A stretch of DNA of 64,000 nt from Prorocentrum cordatum (GCA_963575745.1 CAUYUJ010014337.1:182821-246820), one strand, 5' to 3'. Numbered from the stretch's first letter, positions 32,726 through 45,600 are shown. Made by a program: numbers and translations. Notes: generated by a model from the letters alone, not told the origin.

Positions 32726-32849
32726 AGAACTGTACTCCGATAAATCCTTCATCTGGGCGACAGCAGTGAATCGCGAGAAAGATCTGGGGATCGATTTGGA
32801 ACAAGGGTGGGCCGGGGGGTGCACCGTTTCCCCAGGGGCCGTAGGCGAC

Positions 32850-33183
32850 TCGAGGAGGAGGAGGAGGAGGAGGAGGAGGAGGAGGAGGAGGAGGAGGAGG
32901 AGGAGGAGGAGGGGGGGGAGGAGGTGGAGGAGGAGGTGGAGGAGGGGAGGGGGGAGGAGATGGAGGAGGAGGAGGAGGAGGAGGAGGAGGAGGAGGAGGA
33001 GGAGGAGGAGGAGGAGGAGGAGGAGGAGGAGAGGAGGAGGAGGAGGAGGAGGAGGAGGAGGAGGAGGAGGAGGAGGAGGAGGAGGAGGGGGAGGTGGAGG
33101 AGGAGGTGGAGGAGGGAAGGGGGGAGGAGGAGATGGAGGAGGAGGAGGAGGAGGAGGAGGAGGAGGAGGAGGAGGAGGAGGAC
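32850..33183 (+). repeat. Long (GGA)n microsatellite
   Basis: About 330 bp, the longest GGA tract in the window, with GGTGGAGGAGG interruptions spaced as a higher-order repeat. Confidence 0.95.
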
Positions 33184-33281
33184 AGGTCGCCGAAGCCCTT
33201 CGGAGAAACCCTCCACTGGGGGGAGGGCCGCCGAAATCTCAACTGGCCATCCTCCCAACCCGGCCTCAGCCGCCCTGGCAC

Positions 33282-33376
33282 TCAGATCTCCCGCGTGCGG
33301 TCGGTGACGCCAGCGGCCGCGCGGGTGGTGTCCCGGGCCTTGATCAGCCTCTTCACCCAGCGGGCGTTGAGTGCTC
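33282..33376 (-). CDS. Terminal exon of an unidentified gene
   Basis: It starts after GGCGGAG with GAGCACTC and encodes ALNARWVKRLIKARDTTR, then AAGVTDRTREI and TGA. Third positions are almost all G or C, unlike chance frames nearby. It begins in the middle of a codon, so an upstream exon is implied. None was found with confidence up to 34 kb. Confidence 0.4.
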
Positions 33377-33974
33377 CTCCGCCGCGGGCACCAGGGGGGG
33401 GGTCCACGAGAGCTGGGCGGGGACCGACAGTCCCAGTGCTCCCCCACAGGCCTATCCCGAACGCTCTCGGAAGCAGAGCTGCTCTGTGCATAGAAGCGAG
33501 CACAGTTCGCACACAACCGGGCAGACGTCTGAAAACCCGCCTGGGCAAAACGTGTTGAAATAATGTCCCACCCGGAGCCCAAGAAGGTTATCATAACATT
33601 CCTCGGTGGGCCCCTGGGCAGGCCACGGATGCTTCGCCGCTGCTGGAGAGGCGGGGGTACGGCCGAGCGGCGGCCGCGCCACCCGCTGCGGTCAGGAGCC
33701 CACGTCGACGGGGACGCAGGGCGAGGACGCTCGGGCCCGTTGGGCGCCCACGTCGGGACCCGGCACGGCCAGTCATCGTGTCGTGCCGCCCTGGGCGCTG
33801 GCCTCTGACACCGCGTGCGTCGCTCGGGCTTTGGCCGACCGCGGCACTCGGCGGCGGTCAACCTTTGTACGCCCGCGCCGGGGCCGCTGCCGCGCCCACG
33901 CGACGCGAACCTGCGGTGGAGCGGCATCGAGGCCGGCAGCTCAAGGGGTCTCAGCGCCCCTCAAAGGGGGACTC
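33377..33974. other. Unassigned GC-rich interval
   Basis: No supported gene or clear repeat. A phrase near 33,590 (TATCATAACATTCC) also occurs near 25,084. Confidence 0.35.
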
Positions 33975-34312
33975 CACTAACGGGTACTTTGGCCAGTGAC
34001 CCAGCGAACCCAACCCTTCCCGATGTGGGCAAAGCTGCAATGCAAGAAAAAGGCCCTAAAGTGGCAACTTTCGGCAAACTCTCAAAGTACCCGTTAATAA
34101 GTACCCGTTACGGTGCCGTTGAGGGTCCATGGCTGAGAGCGGGCCGCAGCGGCACGGGTGCAGGGACAACCTTGGCTCCGAACGGGCACGTCCTCTTGCA
34201 GGCGGACTCTGAGAGAACTGCCAAGACTTGTAAAAAACAAGGGCTCGTCCGCAGACTCTTCGCTTCTACTATTCTTGAATATTCCTCCTGTAGAGAGACA
34301 TGCCCACCCGTT
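33975..34312. mobile_element. Two small fold-back elements
   Basis: 33,977-34,110: ends TAACGGGTACTTTGG and CAAAGTACCCGTTA, about 130 bp. 34,178-34,312: family M, with GGGCACGTCCTCTTGCAGGCGG on the left and the complement-like TTCCTCCTGTAGAGAGACATGCCC on the right, preceded by TATTCTTGAATATTCC. Confidence 0.5.
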
Positions 34313-34603
34313 CCGACGCCGTTTTTTTACCGGTTCCGTCGCCGTTTTTGTTACCGGTTCCGGCTCCGGTCCAATCCTGGAGCCGTTTTCTTGCCGTTTC
34401 CGGTCGCCGTTTTTTTGCCGTTTCCATTTTCAAGGTACATTTCTTCGGAAACGGTGTAAAAAAACGGCCCTGCCGTTTCCGGGGCCCGCAAAGTGCCCAC
34501 CCGAAGCCTCGACGGAGCACTGCGGCACTGCGTGGGCTCCGTGTCGGTGGCGGACCCCGGCTGGCCCGCCTGGGCGCTCAGCGCGCGCGGACACCGTCGG
34601 GGA

Positions 34604-34765
34604 GCTTTACCAGCCCGGAACATATCCCCATCCCTGTGCTGGGCATCTCCTCATCACGATGCCAATCTCAGGGATTCCCTTATTTTTTGAGGGCGGATCC
34701 CTAAGATTGTCATCGCCTTTTGGCGTGTCAATCTCAGGGGCAGGGATACGTTCGAGGCTGGTAAG
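34604..34765. mobile_element. Family G fold-back element, opposite orientation
   Basis: It starts TACCAGCCCGGAACATATCC and ends CGTTCGAGGCTGGTAAG. The interior (CACGATGCCAATCTCAGGGA, GATTGTCATCGCCTTTTGGC) is the reverse complement of 17,427-17,582. The interval 34,313-34,603 holds imperfect CCGTTTTTTTACCGGTTCCG repeats. Confidence 0.65.
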
Positions 34766-36285
34766 ATCTGCTGATCCGGGCAATCCAGATCCTGGTCCGT
34801 CAGGCCTTGCAAGATCCTGCAAGATCCTGCACCCAAGCGCGGGTCAGTGCGCCCCTGGCTCTGCAGGATCCCGCAAGATCCGGCGCTCTGACTGACCCTC
34901 GTTTGCATGGACACCTGTCTCGTGAGCCCCGACAAGCGGGAACAGCTCCTGCAGACCGGCCGCGTGCCTCCGCTGCGTCCAAGAGGCTCCTGGTCTCCTC
35001 CGACCACTGCTGTGACACAACTGCGGGGCTTGGTTCGTCGGCTAGCGAGGGGGTGAAGTGAGAAGGAGAAGGCCCTCTCAGAAGGCAGCGGGACTTCTCA
35101 GAAACCCTCGCGCCTTCTGAGACGTTACCTCTGTCGTCGGGGGAGGCTTAGAAAACTTCTCATTCTCAAAGGCTGGGGGACTTTCGAGCCTTCTGAGAAG
35201 GCCCGCCCCTTCTCACTTCGCCCCCGAACTCGCCGCCGACTGGTGTTCGCGCGTGCGCTGCACATCGGCGCCGTGTGCACTTGCAGGGGTATTCGACTGC
35301 CGTATTCATATCCAAGCCTACTGCACTGTGCCCTCCTTTGAGACAGAGCGGTTGCGGTTCCCCATCTTCTCTCCTTCCATGCATTTCTCTTCTGCTGCCC
35401 GCACGTCCTCTTGCTACTGTAGCCCCTATACGTCCGCTTCCCATGCTTATCAAGACCTTGTCGGCATGCCCCGTGTCTTCCTGAACGTGGACGTGTTCTC
35501 ACGCCCACTGCCCCTGGATGGTACATCAACGCTCGGTCGGATTATCCTGCATTTTGGAAGCGGTCAATGGGTCTGCGAAGGGGACTCCAACAAATCCGCT
35601 CAAATCCGACCCCAGACCCCTCCCGGACTGACAAGGTTTTCGAGCCGCGTCCAAGCGTGGCTCCGAGGCGGACCCTTGCTCACCCCTCTCTTGGAGGCCC
35701 GAACATGTGCTGGGCGTTCCCAGCCCCCCCCAAGCTGGCTCCAACCTGCATGGAGCATGCCACCTGCATGGTGGCGGGAAGTTGCCGCAGGCGGCTGGAT
35801 TTACACGCACAGTCCACGTGACCTTGACTCTGCGAGCCGAGCGCCGCAGCCTCCCCCACGGCACCGGCGAGCACGATGCACGACTGGAGTATCGAGAAAG
35901 CCGCTTTGCAACACTGCTCAACGATGTGCTGTTACACCGAACCTGAAGGGTTGGCCCTTTCGGTGCAGATCGTCTGCGCTTCGGTGCGGATCGTCTGCGC
36001 GCCTCGTATCCGTCGTCGTCGTCGTCGGCGTCGTCGTGGTCGTGATGCGTGTGGCTCTGCTCGGGACTCGTTTCCCTTGCGCAGTGACCACCACCACCAC
36101 CACCACCACCACCACCACCACCACCACCACCACCACACCTATAAGCACGATGCACAGCTACAACATATTCGACGAAGCTGCTCCGAGGACGTAGGAGCTC
36201 GCAATCAGTTCCAACGAATTCCACATGAGAAAAGTATCGCGCGCTATTGGTCTGCAATGAGGGCTCTTGACGCTCGGGCTGCTGG
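34766..36285. other. Intergenic/intronic with TGCAAGATCC repeat and (CCA)n
   Basis: GCAAGATCCTGCA iterations (34,806-34,875), repeated CTTCTCAGAA phrases (35,060-35,210), and (CCA)n at 36,088-36,137. The long His frame over (CCA)n is an artefact. No gene is supported. Confidence 0.4.
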
Positions 36286-36801
36286 CTAGCACTCCGACCT
36301 CCCAAACAATGCACGCCCAGAGGCTCGCGGGCTCTCGAGCTCTGGGCTCTCGCGGTCACGTGCTAAGTAGATCACTGAGGCAAGTCTCAGTCCAGCCATA
36401 CTCGCCTCAACCCTCGCTTGAATGAACACCCTCATTACATCACCGCGTCGCAGTCCAGAGTCGGACAGCCACTGGATAATGTCGTCGCTGTAATCGACGC
36501 AGCAAACCACAATGCTGAAGAATATGAAGCATATCAAGACCTCCACTGCCAATGCGGCGCTCGCTGTGCTCACTTCCCTCTGGAGGACCCTCTGGTTCCA
36601 CAGCTCCCAAGACGATGCTGCGCCTGTACTCCCTGTCGTCTCCCCTGTCGCCTCGTCGCTCGCTCCCCCCTCCGTGCTCGTATCCTCGTCGCCGTTTTCC
36701 TCCGAATCTTCGAGGAAAGTGCGGGGCCATCCACGAGCCAACGCCCAGCGCCTTCCTTCGGTCCCGCCCCCTTCGAGAACCCCGTCCTGGACGATGCTCA
36801 C
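36286..36801 (-). CDS. Weak candidate: acidic then hydrophobic frame
   Basis: The minus-strand frame has an acidic stretch (LEDSEENGDEDTSTEGGASD) followed by a hydrophobic segment (AVEVLICFIFFSIVVCC) and a polar tail. It could be a fragment of a membrane protein, possibly a 3' part of the gene whose exons lie upstream on this strand. It has no ATG at its 5' end, no clear splice sites and no family match. Confidence 0.2.
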   Translation of the reverse strand: MSIVQDGVLEGGGTEGRRWALARGWPRTFLEDSEENGDEDTSTEGGASDEATGETTGSTGAASSWELWNQRVLQREVSTASAALAVEVLICFIFFSIVVCCVDYSDDIIQWLSDSGLRRGDVMRVFIQARVEASMAGLRLASVIYLARDRESPELESPRASGRALFGRSEC

Positions 36802-36985
36802 GGCCGAGGCCGAGGCGCGGCAATGCGCGATCGCAGGCTATCGAAGTGCACTCCTACGGAGAGACAGCTTCCATAACGTCTTCTCCGGTTCAGCTCGCTG
36901 AAAAAGAAGTGAGGGTAGACGGGTAGTGGCACACATCGAACAGTGGATACGAGCAACAGAAGTTAAACTCGAACCTGCAGTTTCA

Positions 36986-37255
36986 ATGCAGGTCGAACTC
37001 AACGGACTACGAATACTAGTTTTAGCCGAAGTGGTAATTGTAGTCGTAGACGTAGTTCCAGTCGTACTAGTCATATTAAGTCGTAGCACAAGCAACGGCA
37101 ATAGTAGTACTATGAGTCTCCATAGTGAAACAACCAGGATAGAAGACAGCAGTAGCAGTACGGATAGCAAACGCAACAATGCCATCATCAAGCGTGCAAC
37201 AACTGTAGTTGGTCGCGGTGGTATATGTAGCGGTGGCAATACACCTAATCAATAA
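36986..37255 (+). CDS. Weak candidate: small hydrophobic ORF
   Basis: ATG to TAA, 89 codons, with LRILVLAEVVIVVVDVV as a possible membrane helix and a Ser-rich tail. It lies in a locally less GC-rich patch. Part of the hydrophobicity comes from GTA/GTC-rich sequence, so chance is a real alternative. Confidence 0.2.
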   Translation: MQVELNGLRILVLAEVVIVVVDVVPVVLVILSRSTSNGNSSTMSLHSETTRIEDSSSSTDSKRNNAIIKRATTVVGRGGICSGGNTPNQ

Positions 37256-37589
37256 TAACCTGATGGGTGTCCTGGAATCCAGTCATGTCCTCACGAACCC
37301 CTTTCAATGGTCGCGAGCGTCAGCGAAATGATCCAGGTCATCAAAGAAGCAGTGGGCATATTCCCACGAGCGTCTCCCAACCAAGTCCTCGCCACCCCTC
37401 CTGAGAAGTGGGCGAATGTCTCTCAGATGGGCCGCCCCGCCACTGGCCAAAACCTGCGCTGCACAGGGGGCAGACAGGACGAGACGCCCCGCGATGCTGG
37501 CAGTGCAATGTTGTGCAGGACGCCGAGGGCCAGCCAAACGATGATGGGCCAATTCTCCACCACTACCACGGGTTGGACGGGGGAGATCT

Positions 37590-37665
37590 CCTCCTCCTCC
37601 TCCCCTCCTCCTCCTCCTCCTCCTCCTCCTCCTCCTCCTCCTCCTCCTCCTCCTCCTCCTCCCTC
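37590..37665 (+). repeat. (CCT)n microsatellite
   Basis: Nearly pure CCT for about 75 bp. Frames on either side (37,305-37,560 on both strands) look mildly protein-like but conflict, and none is called. Confidence 0.9.
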
Positions 37666-38333
37666 TCCTACCTATGCTCGTGGTGGTGGTGTGAAATCGG
37701 CCCATCAACCGAGGCGGCACGGGAGGCCCAGTGAGCAGCGGGCAGCCGGGGCAAGACCTGGCCTGCCCCGTCTTGCCCTGTGCCGCTCTCCGGCCGTGCG
37801 GCCGACGGGGCTTGCTTCAGGCGCCCCGACCTCCCGACCCCTCCCCCTGGACTGGCTCTTCGTCCTGGGCCTCGCCTTGTGTGCAGAAGAAGCCAGGGCA
37901 GGGCAACATCGGGCGAGGATAACTCGAGAAGCTCTGAGATCCGGCGGCTCTGGAGGATGTCCGAGGCGCCGCGGCCTTCTCAGAGCGCTCCGGAACGCTC
38001 TGAGAGCGGTCAAGAACGCTCCGCCACGGAGTCGTGCCAGAATCAGCCAAGAGAGGAATTAGGGTCGAACAGACCCGTCAGGTGGGCCCCAGGAAGTTGT
38101 CCCAAACGAGCATCGAATAGGATGCACAAGGACATGGTAGTACTATGTGCCCTCCTTCGCGGCGTGCGCCCGACCCGAACATGTAGTAGAACCATTTTGT
38201 TGCGTATAATTTCCCGAGCGACATGGCCAGAAAGCGCCCGGCACCGAACATACACCATAAGATTTCTCAGCGAGCGCGTCGTCCCTTTGGGGGCGACGCA
38301 CACATAGTATTAGTATGCTTGGGTGACGCCGAT

Positions 38334-38441
38334 CTATCCTCCCCTGCCCACGATGAAGATCAATATGACGATGACTGGCATGAGCTCCGAGTGGTGCCCC
38401 GACCGCTGCTCCGCCCGGATCGCGCAGTCGATGGTCCTGCC
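38334..38441 (-). CDS. Split gene, exon d (C-terminal hydrophobic)
   Basis: It begins after GGCAAAG with GGCAGGACC and encodes GRTIDCAIRAEQRSGHHSEL, then MPVIVILIFIVGRGG and TAG. It may splice again before the stop (ATC before GTGGGC), because the hydrophobic run is short for a full helix. The spacing from exon c is tight, so a small intervening exon may be missing. Confidence 0.45.
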   Translation of the reverse strand, partial: GRTIDCAIRAEQRSGHHSELMPVIVILIFIVGRGG

Positions 38442-39585
38442 CTTTGCCGGGAAGGACAAAACGGACAACAACTCCTCCTCCACCTCCTCCACCTCCTCCT
38501 CCGCCGCGGAAGAAAAAACGGCGGAATGTTGTCCGCCATTCTCGGCTTCTGGGGCCTTCACCGGGCCCCAGGACCGCCAAAACACGACTCAGGATGAACA
38601 GCCGGAAGGGTCCAACTCTCTGGGAGTCCACGTCATGACAAATCACGCCGGGGACCCGGTTCTTCCTGAGCCCTCCAGCGCCGCTGCAGAAAGCACGGCG
38701 GCAGGCGTACTCCCCCCTGGGCCCCCGAGCTTGGGGCCTGCTGAGGGTCGACGCAGGACCAGGGATCAAAGACGGGTCCTGGGGTGGGGGTCGAGACCAA
38801 GCTGGTCGGCAGTATGGGTCGTTCTTCATGTGCCCCTGGGTCTGCCTCTGGTCGTCCCAACTCCGCTCCCCCCCTGATCTGCCTCCTGCTCTTGTTGCTC
38901 CACCACCCTGCCCCGACGACCGTTATTGCTCCCCCCCTCTTCCGACTTCCCCATCGGTGCCCCTCCTCCGCAGACAGACTCCGCTGCACCAGTTACGCGC
39001 TGGAGGAGCGCAACATGAGAATCCCCTGCGCTCCTCCTCCTCATCGTCGATCTCGAGTCGTCCCTGCTCTTTTCTCGTCGTCCTCTTACATCCTGCTCGT
39101 TTGATGATAACTTTCCCCCTCGTCGTCGTCGTGCGACTCGTTCTTGTTCTAATTACGAATATTCCTCATCGGCCGAGCTCCTCCCGTCTCCTTAGTCCTC
39201 TTCTGCGCATCCCCAGGTACTCTTCGGTATGATACTCCTCACCATCTGTCTTCTGCTGCCTCCTCGTCAATCACCTCTCCCCCTCCTCCTGCAAGATGGT
39301 TCACACCAGCGGCCCTTTTCTTCGCGAAAGGGTCGCATGCTGTCGCGAAGGCACGGCTGCGGCCGCAAGCGAAAGCGAAACAACGCCTTCAGCGCATGTA
39401 ACATACATATATAAAACGTCATGCCTATATATATATATATTTACACATGCATGCATGTCTGTCTGTCTGCCTGCCTATATGTCTGTGTGCCTGTGTGCCT
39501 GTCTGTCTGTCTGTCTGGATGCATGTGTATGTGTATGTATGCGTGCAAGCATGTGTGTTTGATCATGGATGCATGTATGCACGTA

Positions 39586-39621
<36 letters not shown>

Positions 39622-42600
39622 TGTATGTATGTATGTATGTATGTATGTATGTATGTATGTATGTATGTGTGTGTCTGTCTGTCTGTCTGCCTGCCTGTCT
39701 GTCTGTCTGTCTGTCCTTTTGTCTGTCTGTCTGTCTGTCTGCCTGTCTGTCTGTCTGTCTGTCTGTCTCTCCGCAGGTCTGTCCGTAGGTATGTATGCAT
39801 GTATGTGCGCATCTGTGTAGATGTAGATATGTATATATGCATGCATGCATGCATGCATGCATGCGAACAGGCAGGCAGGCATACAAGCATGCGTGCGTGC
39901 GTGCATGTCTGTGTGTAGGTAGGTACGTACGTGCATACGCGTGTGTGGATGTACGTCTATGTGTATGTGTGCAGGTATGAATAAGTGAGTATACAGTATG
40001 CATGAGTGTCTGTAATAATGTATGTATGCATGCATGTATGTATGAGCGCCTGCATGTATGTATGTACGCACGTACGTATGCATGTATGCATGAACGAATG
40101 AATTCGTGTATATATGTATGTATATTTGAATGCAGGCATGCGTGTACGTATGCATGTACGTGTGCATATGTGTATGCATCTGTGTTCGCACCATGCATGC
40201 ATGCATGCATGCATGTATGTATGTATGCATGCATGCATATATGTACGTATATATGTATGTATGAATGCATGCATGCATGCATGCATGCATGATGTATGTA
40301 TGTATGTATGTATGTCTGTATGTCTGTATGTCTGTATGTCTGTATGTCTGTCTGTCTGTATGTATGTATGTATGTATGTATGTATGTGTGTGTGTATGTA
40401 TGTATGTATGTATGTATGTATGTATGTATGTATGTATGTATGTATGTATGTATGTATGCGTGTCTGTACGAATGGATGCATGTGTTTATGCATGCGTATA
40501 GATCTATATGGATTGGCCAATACACTGAAATGCCAGTGGGCGCGCCCCCCTGCGTGTTTCTGTTCATCCCGTCCCAATGCTCCCTTGCCCCGCCCCTTTC
40601 TACCCCTCCCCCCCTCCTGCTCCTCCTTCCCCCTCCTGCCTCTCCTCCCCTTCGTCCACCTCCTCCTCTCCTCCTCCTTCTCCTCATCCTCCTCATCCCC
40701 TCCTCCTCCCCTCCTCCTCCTCCTCCTCCTCCTCCTCCCCCTCCTCCTCCCCCTCCTCCCCCTCCTCCTCCCCCTCCTCCCCCTCCTCGGAGCTGATGGC
40801 AATGTGTCCGATGGTCGGAGCTGGGAGCTGTCGCGTCCCCCCCCCCCCTCGGGGCGGTCGCCTCTGGAGGGCGAGGGGGGGTCACACGAGCGGGGCTGTA
40901 GCAGCGAAGTGCAGCACGAAGAAAGAGGTGGACCATCGAGGGGGGCGGAGCAGCTGAATCCAATGGCCCTCCTCATCATCCTCCTCATCCTCCTCCTGGG
41001 GCGGGGGGGTGGGGGGGGGGCGGAGGCTCTGTTCCTCCTCCTCCTTCTCATCCTTCCTCCCTCCCTCCCTATCTCCCTCCCTCGCTCTTTCTCTCCTGTT
41101 GAGAGGTCTTCCCTCCTCCTGCGCCTCCGCGCCCACTCCTGCACCACGTCTTCGACAGCTGCGCGTTCAGTTTCCGGGACTTCTCCTCCGCGCGACGAGC
41201 GGCTGGGCGAGGCAGCACGGCCGCCGACAGGGCGGAAGGAGGGGGGGGGGGGGCAGGGCAGCGGGCAGCTCCCTCGATGCCTCGCAGGGAGAGGCCCTGT
41301 GCTTTGGAGCGCCCCCCTCCCAGGTCGAGTCGTGGTGGGCATGTAAGGCGGCCCGCCCGGGGGGAGAAGGCGGCCGACGTCGGGGCTCTCAGGCGCCCTC
41401 GCGCCCTCCAGGGAGCCGCCCGCGGCCTCGGAGGACGCTGGGCTTGGAATGCTCCTCAGCAGGCGCGAGCCTGCCGCGAATCCCCGCCGCCTTCTGAGAG
41501 GGTCTGCCCCCCACCCACCCCACCCACTTGGGCGCCCGAGTTATCCGGGGTAACTCGGGTCCGGGGTAACTCGGGTTTGGATTCCCGAAAAAGGAACCCG
41601 AGTTATCCCTGACCCGAGTTACCCCTGATGATTCTGGGGCTCTGGACGCCCGAGTTATCCGGGGTAACTCGGGTCCGGGGTAACTCGGGCTTGGATTCCC
41701 GAAAAAGGAACCCGAGTTATCCCTGACCCGAGTTACCCCTGATGATTCGGGGCTCTGACCCACCCTCCTGCCTCCCCCACTCGCCCAGGCGCGCTGTCGA
41801 CTGATGGCCCCCGAAGTGCCACTATGAGGGAGACGTAAGACTCGGGTACGGGGGACTCGGGTTGGCCCGACGGGGCCATCATAAACGTGACGAGGCCCAC
41901 TTTGAAATTTGACGCGAGCTCCCGCTGCAGACATCCCACGAAAACTGGACCGTCAAAATCCAGGACGCGCTGGTCAAAAAAACCTTGCAAACCCGAGTTC
42001 CGGCTTACTCGGGTCTTGCGCTTCCCCGATACTACGCCGATGGGCAAACATGCTGCAGGGGTGCGAAAGAGCATGGCCCGAGACCTCGACCACGACTTTA
42101 CGCGGCCCTTCTCGAGCGGGATCACCCCGTGAGGGCCCCCAGGGGCCAGCGGACAAGGCACGAAAAAGGCTGGCCGTTATTGACGTTCGACCCCTGGCAA
42201 GCCATCGCCCAGACGTCCACTCCCCGTGCATCTGTCGTTTTCGTGCGCCTACTGCCTCGCAAGGTGATCCTAATTAGGTGCTCGCCGATGGACCTCGCCG
42301 AGAAAGAATGCACAAACCAAGCGATGCAAAGCTGGCTCTGAGCCTCACTCGAGGAAGTGCCTGCGAGCCACCATCGCTGAAGGACGCCAGAGGCCTCGGG
42401 AGATACGCACAGGGCCCGATACCTCCCAAAAATACATCTATCCTCGATCCTCGCGGAGGCACCCACCCTCCGTCCTCGATCAACTGCACACACACACATG
42501 TATATATATATATATATATAAAAATAAATACATAAATTGGTGGCGCGCACAAGGGGGTGGAGGGAGGGGGGAGGGCGTCTCAGGAGGCTGCTTCTCAGAA

Positions 42601-45600
42601 GGCGCCGGCCTTACATCTACAGATAAGACCCGCGCCTTCTGCGCTTGGCTGAATCCGCCGGCCCCCTTGTGGGGCCACCAGGCTGTAGGCCGAAGGTTCG
42701 CAGTTTCCTGTACCAGCTGCAGCTTCCAGTTTCCACTGTTACAGTTCTGCTTCTTGCTGCTTACTGTTCCTTGTTGACTTCTTGCTGCTTACTGTTACTT
42801 GTTGATGGACCGCGCGAAGGGGGGAGGCCCAAAACGGGTATTTTTACCACGCCCTGAGCGTGTTGTCTGAATTGCTAGGGTGGGTAAAAATTGACACCCC
42901 TCACGCAGATCGGCCCTGCCGGCCGCCGCCGAGCCGAGCCAAACTTTTCTCATCCTCCGGCGAGGTGGCGGCACCGCCGCGAATGCTGGGACGGGACGCG
43001 GACGTCCATGTTCAGAGGCCTCCTGGATGGGGTCCGAATAGATGGGGTCGGCGGCTCGTTCCGCATCGCCGACGCATCGCCGATGCGGCGCGATCCTTCG
43101 ACCCCATCTGCGCGGACCCCGTCCAAGGGACCTAGAATGTGGAATTGGGCACAACACTGCGGCTGGAACGACAACGGGAGCCGGAAAACCGGCGAGCACG
43201 TACGGAGATGGCGCCCAGCTGGCAGTGAATGAAGGGCAGGTGGTGGGCCAGTCTGCCGGCGTGCATCAGGACTGCGCGGGGCCTGGGGGTGAAAGAGGCG
43301 CGCGACCGCCGACCAGGACATCCCACGATGTGATTAGAGGCCTCCTAGACGGGGTCCGAGTAGCTAGGGTCGGAGGATCGCGCCGCATCGCCGATACATC
43401 GACGATGCATCGGCGATGCACCGGCGATGCACCGGCGATGCACCGTCGACGTGGGCGATGCATCGGCGACGTCGGCTTGGAGAACATCGGGCTCAACATT
43501 GAGCCGCATCGCCGAGGCATCGGCGATGCGGCGCAATCCTGGGACCCAATGTGCTGCGACCCTATCCAGCAGGCCCAGAGTGATGCTTGTCCATGCGCGG
43601 TACCCGACCCCTTCCCCGTGGCCAACGTTCCGCCCCAGGCCCACTTCTCACTGCCAAAGGGTGCGAACGCAGGCCCCGAAAGCCGAAACCAAGGCAAAAC
43701 CCCCAGAACCGAAACGATCAGACCGCCGCCGTCGGAGATCTCTAGATCTGGGGTTCGGTCAGGCATGTCATCCTCCAGGCGGGTTTTGGAAGAAAAATTA
43801 AGGATAATCGAAACATGTTCAAACATGGTCAAAATAATCTAAAAATCGCACCCTGGCGATTTGCACACTATTCTTGAATATTCCTCCTGTAGAAGGAAAT
43901 TCCCGACCAAATCTGGGGGGGGGGGCGCGACCCGCCGCCGATGCGACCGCCGACCGCCGGCCGCCGCAACGGCCGCCGACGGCGCCTCTGGGGATACCGA
44001 GAGGTACCGACACCGCGACTCCCCTGGGGACCTCTCCCAGGGTGCGTCCTGACCGGGAGTTTTCGAGGTCCGCACCAGCACCTTCCTCCTCGGAGATCTG
44101 GAGGGGACGTTGACCCCCAGCGGTCTGGACCCCTTCCCCCGGGACAGGCTTTTCGTCCTGAGCCGTCGTTTTTTGATGGCCCCGAGGCCCGGTAAGGGCC
44201 CCCCAGAAACCGAAAAATAGCGAACAACCTCCCGTCGTGACTGTCGTATCGCGAGGGAGTCTGGGTCTGGAGCGGACGCGACGCGCTGCCGATGCGACCG
44301 CCGACGCCGACCGCCGACACCGACCGCCGAAGCGACCGCGCCAGCGGCCGCGGAGTGCCGACGCCGACCGCCGAGGCGGCGGCGGTGCCTCGCCGAGCGG
44401 GAAGCACCTGGCCATGGCCGTCTCGCACCGGCGCCGGGCCTCCCCGAGCGTCTCGTTGTTGCACGCGGCCTGGCTGGCGGCCTGCCGCTTGAGCCTGCAG
44501 CGCGGGGGGGGGGGGCCACGACGACGACGACGACGACCGACGGCGACGATCACGGACAACGGCGAGCACGACGACCGACGGAACTTGGCTGCCTCTCCAC
44601 TACTTATCGTCCTCCTCCGTGTTTGTCCTCCTCCCCCTCCTCCTCCTCCTCCTCCTCCTCCTCCTCCTCCTCCTCCTCCTCCTCCTCCTCCTCCTCCTCC
44701 TCCTCCTCCTCCTCTACTGTCGACACACACTGAACGGACATGCTCGACTGCTTTCGGCTTCTGGTGGCGGAGCGTATCTTTCTCTCCTCTGTGTCTCCTC
44801 CTCTCTTTATATATATATATATCCTCCTCTGGTCAACACACACTGAAAAGGACATGCTCGACTGCTTTCGGCTGCTGGCGGAATGTGTCTGTCTCTCCTC
44901 TCTGTCTGCTCCTCTACATGTTCTCCTCTCCTGAGATCAGACGCAACGAAACAAAACATAGTATAAAAGAGGCCCCGAGCCCTAGACTCCATCGTTCTGC
45001 GTCACTTTTCGAGCCGGATCAATATGTGAGGGCCCGGGAACCCGAAACAAGGCGAGCACGCCTGGCTTGAAAAATTGAGACGCCAGGATCTGAGAGTCCT
45101 CCTGTGGTCGACACACACACACACACACTCCCCGCGTGACGTGTCCAGAGGCCAAAGAGCGCGTTGTTCGGGACATGCATGTCCAACATGGCCCGATATG
45201 GTCCTGAGGACCGTCTTGGAGCCCTTTTGGGCGCCTCCTGGGCCGTCTTGGAGGCCTTGGAGGGCGGCCCAAAAAGCCAACATCGCCAACATCATTGTTT
45301 TTTGTTCTTTTGCGTGGTGTTAGCATTACCGCCTTCAGGGCGCCCAAGATCACCAACAAACTGCCGAAGAGCCCCAGAGAAGGGCCCAAAAGGCTCCCAA
45401 GACAGCCCCAAGAAGGAGAACACGAACTTACATGTTGAGCCCTCCGCCCAAAGATGGCCCCGAGATCCCCCCCAGGCCACCGGAAGAAGCTCCAAGAAGC
45501 GCCCAAGAGGCCCCGAAAGGCCCAAAGTACGCCGCCAAGAAACCTCCAAGGGCCCCCGATACGCCCACTAACATCCCAAAACCGCCTCCAATAACGTCTG

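Noticed and set aside
32749-33927. 392-codon minus-strand frame
   Set aside because: Its middle is Leu/Ser homopolymer from the GGA tract. Only the 33,282-33,376 island, in another frame, looks coding.
37304-37720. Conflicting frames on both strands around 37.4 kb
   Set aside because: Two or three frames look mildly protein-like. None has start, splice or family support.
39563-41342. Open frames of 460 and 466 codons on the minus strand, and one of 410 on the plus strand
   Set aside because: Met-Tyr-Val-Cys and Thr-His-Ile-His runs come from TATG/CTGT tetranucleotides; the rest is CCT tract.
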